Positions 19,917 to 22,500 of a stretch of DNA of 22,500 bases are shown here, one piece after another (position 1 is the stretch's first letter; every line of letters begins with the position of its first letter). The translations under genes were made by a program, and so were the position numbers. Under the pieces are notes generated by a model. The model was not told the origin of the DNA and did not search any database. It saw only the letters and a list, made by a program, of their open reading frames with translations. Source of the stretch: Glandiceps talaboti (lineage: Eukaryota; Hemichordata; Enteropneusta; Spengelidae); assembly GCF_964340395.1 (NCBI RefSeq), contig NC_135570.1, forward strand, positions 1,345,001 through 1,367,500. The letters are read 5' to 3'.

Positions 19917-22500
19917 CTACAAAAAAACATAAAATCAGATGAAGGGACAAACGTATTTTGATGATAGACAGAGTAGAGGATTATTCACAAATTTATTCCA
20001 AGATGTGTTCTATGAATTGGTCTTAATTCGTAAATACTGAGCTGCACACTCAGTGCTAATCATATAGAATAAAGAAGTGGTCAATACATAAAGAAGTCGA
20101 GCATAAAAACTTGTTTCCACCTGAATAAAGAATATTCAATTCGTAATCGTTTTCCCCTTTGAAATGAAATGGTCTATTTGGGTCACAAACATTTCTCTGA
20201 TTCACGATGAAGAGTAGTTATTCAGTACTTTGGCAAGGATTTAGTAAGGAGAATAAAACTAGAGAATCGCAGGATTATGGAAGTAATTGAGATTACGTCT
20301 GATAACAAGAAGATATTAAATTGATCAAAACTAATAACGCTGATGCATTTTTCTCATTACCGTCAAGGCAGCTCGAGAATATAAAACATACGACTTGATT
20401 ACACAGGTTTCTCGAACAAAGGGGTCTTTTAAGTAAAGACTTACTACTGAAGACTAATTGTATTCGATATTGTTTTCAAACGTAATTCTGTATCTGTTGT
20501 TAGTGTGAAAGTTGACTGACACTGAACAGAACAATAAAAGCATCAATATCAGTTTTATTTGTCTTGAACCACTAAAAGCATTATGATATTGACTGCATTA
20601 TCATTGCCACCAGACATGATAAAATGATAACGCTTGGGATAATGACATGGTCGAAGCAACTATTTCATCCATTAGCGGATAGGTTGGGATGTTTTAGTAT
20701 CGAAAACGTCATTTAATTGGCACGGCTCCTTTGTGTGGCAAGACTTTAACTTTAGGCTCGAGGAAAATTCATACCACTAAATCTAATATATCGTTAAATG
20801 TAATCCACATTTCAGTTTTAGTCACCCTTTTCCCCTTCCCTTTCTCTCGAGCTCAATTAACCACCACTCTCCAGTGTATGTCTGTCTTTCTCGGCATTTC
20901 TGTCTCTTCTCTGCTAAATTAATAAACTAGTAATTTCCTACCTCATATTCCATTTTCAGTTAGTAATATTCTTAATATCTCAATAATGAGGAATTTGAAT
21001 TAATTATAAGTACATGAGTAACCATAAAATATGTCCCTAGAGACTCGGAATTTAGGGAATATAATCTCTGAAAAGAGAACAAATGATTTATTTTGTATCC
21101 AGTGCCCACATAGAATATACAGGTTCTCTCCATATTTTGCTCCTCTATCACTTTGAGACCACAAGGCAATTTTTTGATCTTTCTCGACCTACAGATTTGG
21201 ATAGTACCTTTTACAATTCTGGTGTTTGGGTGGTACGTTTTACAATTTTGGATAATACGTTTGTCATGTTTGTACAATATACGAGAATTGATGTCTTGTA
21301 TAGACGAATATTCTTTAAAGAAATACACAATAATTATATACATTTGAAAATTCTAAAACGACTTTACAAATAAAAACTAGGTGTAAATTAATAATGTTTT
21401 GCCGAGTCGTATGTGAATGGTATATACTATTTTTGCAGTTTTGACAAGTTAGTCCTATTATTTTATTATCTTTTTTACATTTTTGAGCGGACAAACCTTA
21501 TGGAATGTTGTATAAGGAATTATTGCTGTGTTGATTTATTGAGGTACTAGTACTTATATTAATATGGAACAACTTACCTCTTTATGTTAGTTTTTCGTAA
21601 CTCACTAAAAGATTTTCTTCACCTGATATGAATATACTGCAACTCATGTTGATGTATAATGTACATATTTTCATAGATATTTAGTTTTTTTTTCACTGCC
21701 CTCTTTATATTTTGTCATGTATTTATTTATAAATTTTATTTACAGTGTCTAAGGAGACAGGCTTGATTAGCAAGTAGCTATTTTTCTGGTCTCATTTTAC
21801 CTACCTCAAAACATGTATTATTTATTTTGTCTACAAATGTAAAATAATAAGTAGGTAATAAAGAAGACGATAAAGCTAAAGATAAGGTACAGCCCTGACT
21901 TTGACGTTTTACTACCTCAACTGTAGCAAACTGTTACAATAAATATGTGCGTTACCATGGAACAAGACTCTTAGCAACATGAATGGCTATGCACGACAGG
22001 GATATGATTATAGCAACTGTAGTTCCCTAGCTGAGAAATGATAGAACTGATTACATTTGTAATAATGATTAACAAGATGGATACAAAGATATAGCTAATA
22101 TGGGGCTTTGTGGGATAATTGTAGGAAGGTTAGGGTTTATTTACCGATTAGGTTTCTTCTTTGCCAAAACACTGCGAATATAAAGCCGAAATAATTACAA
22201 TAGTATAGCATATAATCGAATGAGAGTCATTCCTAGCTCTAAGCAATGAAGGTTATTAAAACTGAAATAAAAGGCAAGATTCTCAATCGTAATACAATAC
22301 AAACACACAGCTTCATACAAAATCTGTAGATGCCCTTTACGTACGTATGTATATTCTCCTCAGGGCGGGTATCTTTACCACTCCTTAGCAAATGTGAAGG
22401 CAAACTGTGACTTTTTTTTAACGCAAACAACATGAGACAAGTCAAAAGCACCCAATATAACTATATATGTATAAAGCAATCGGAAAAAACAGCATGATAA
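19917..22500. other. AT-rich stretch with no recognised gene
   Basis: A C/T-rich tract lies at about 20816-20918. The longest non-microsatellite frame of the window is on the minus strand at 20972-21343 (123 codons), with an overlapping + strand frame of 96 codons. Neither has a motif, signal peptide or splice-site support I trust. Part of that interval carries a small diverged duplication of TTTTACAATTYTGG (near 21209 and 21239). A 77-bp minus-strand segment at 20445-20521 has acceptor- and donor-like ends and is open, but is too short to call. Confidence 0.5.

Noticed and set aside
19564-19950. 128-codon minus-strand open frame with a hydrophobic start
   Set aside because: The Ser-Leu run is the GA microsatellite, and the apparent signal-like start is chance in T-rich DNA.
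20445-20521. Minus-strand mini-exon with acceptor- and donor-like ends
   Set aside because: Only 25 codons, low-complexity Thr/Ser/Leu content and no partner exon. Signals of this quality are expected by chance in 22 kb.
20972-21373. 123-codon minus-strand and 96-codon plus-strand frames
   Set aside because: They overlap on opposite strands, have AT-driven composition and no motif or splice support. Chance is the simplest explanation.
22121-22140. Telomere-like GGTTAGGGTTT
   Set aside because: It is a single partial unit, not an array of TTAGGG.

Overview
The window looks like AT-rich, repeat-rich, gene-poor nuclear DNA of an animal, most likely a marine invertebrate. A lophotrochozoan such as a mollusc is my best guess, at low confidence. 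Reasons: no bacterial-style gene packing; very long tetra-, tri- and dinucleotide microsatellites; a tRNA-derived SINE with an RNA polymerase III B box and a conserved internal block; diverged tandem satellites; and splice-like signals around short open segments. I recognise no complete protein-coding gene, rRNA, functional tRNA, CRISPR array, insertion sequence or viral segment. Nearly all open frames over 100 codons are read-throughs of simple repeats.

Layout. 1-1615: unassigned AT-rich DNA. 1616-1951: compound microsatellite. 3223-3451: minisatellite with a 62-bp unit, followed at 3476-3640 by a diverged duplication. About 4153-4371: tRNA-derived SINE. 5259-5366: AAT array. 6086-6162: hairpin-forming repeat, G+C-rich in the middle. 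About 6900-7640: degenerate tandem satellite carrying repeated ATGCAAAT octamers. 9377-9578: AT array. 10114-10264: near-perfect palindrome, then a 44-bp tandem duplication. 10427-10610: ATG/GGT array. 10883-11577: two inverted arms of about 28-29 bp enclosing an AAC array and a nested hairpin. 12685-13459: the most gene-like stretch on the + strand, with a possible start exon ending at a strong donor, then an open frame behind a strong acceptor and a downstream AATAAA. 13669-14272: ACAT array. 15535-16380: a dispersed repeat with internal copies. 16494-16623: head-to-head GTAT/CATA arrays. 18299-18491: an exon-like segment with good splice sites but a frame break. 19786-19916: GA/GGAC array.

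If the three coding candidates on the + strand (12685, 13120 and 18299) are real, they would be small exons or exon relics in a gene with long introns. Their phases agree only partly: the 12685 exon ends in phase 0, while the 13148 and 18299 acceptors need a phase-1 upstream exon in their best frames. I do not claim that they form one gene. No multi-gene system is visible. The best leads are the inverted repeat at 10883-11577, the octamer satellite, the broken exon at 18299-18491, and the unexpected number of TGACGTCA palindromes. All counts and alignments were made by eye.
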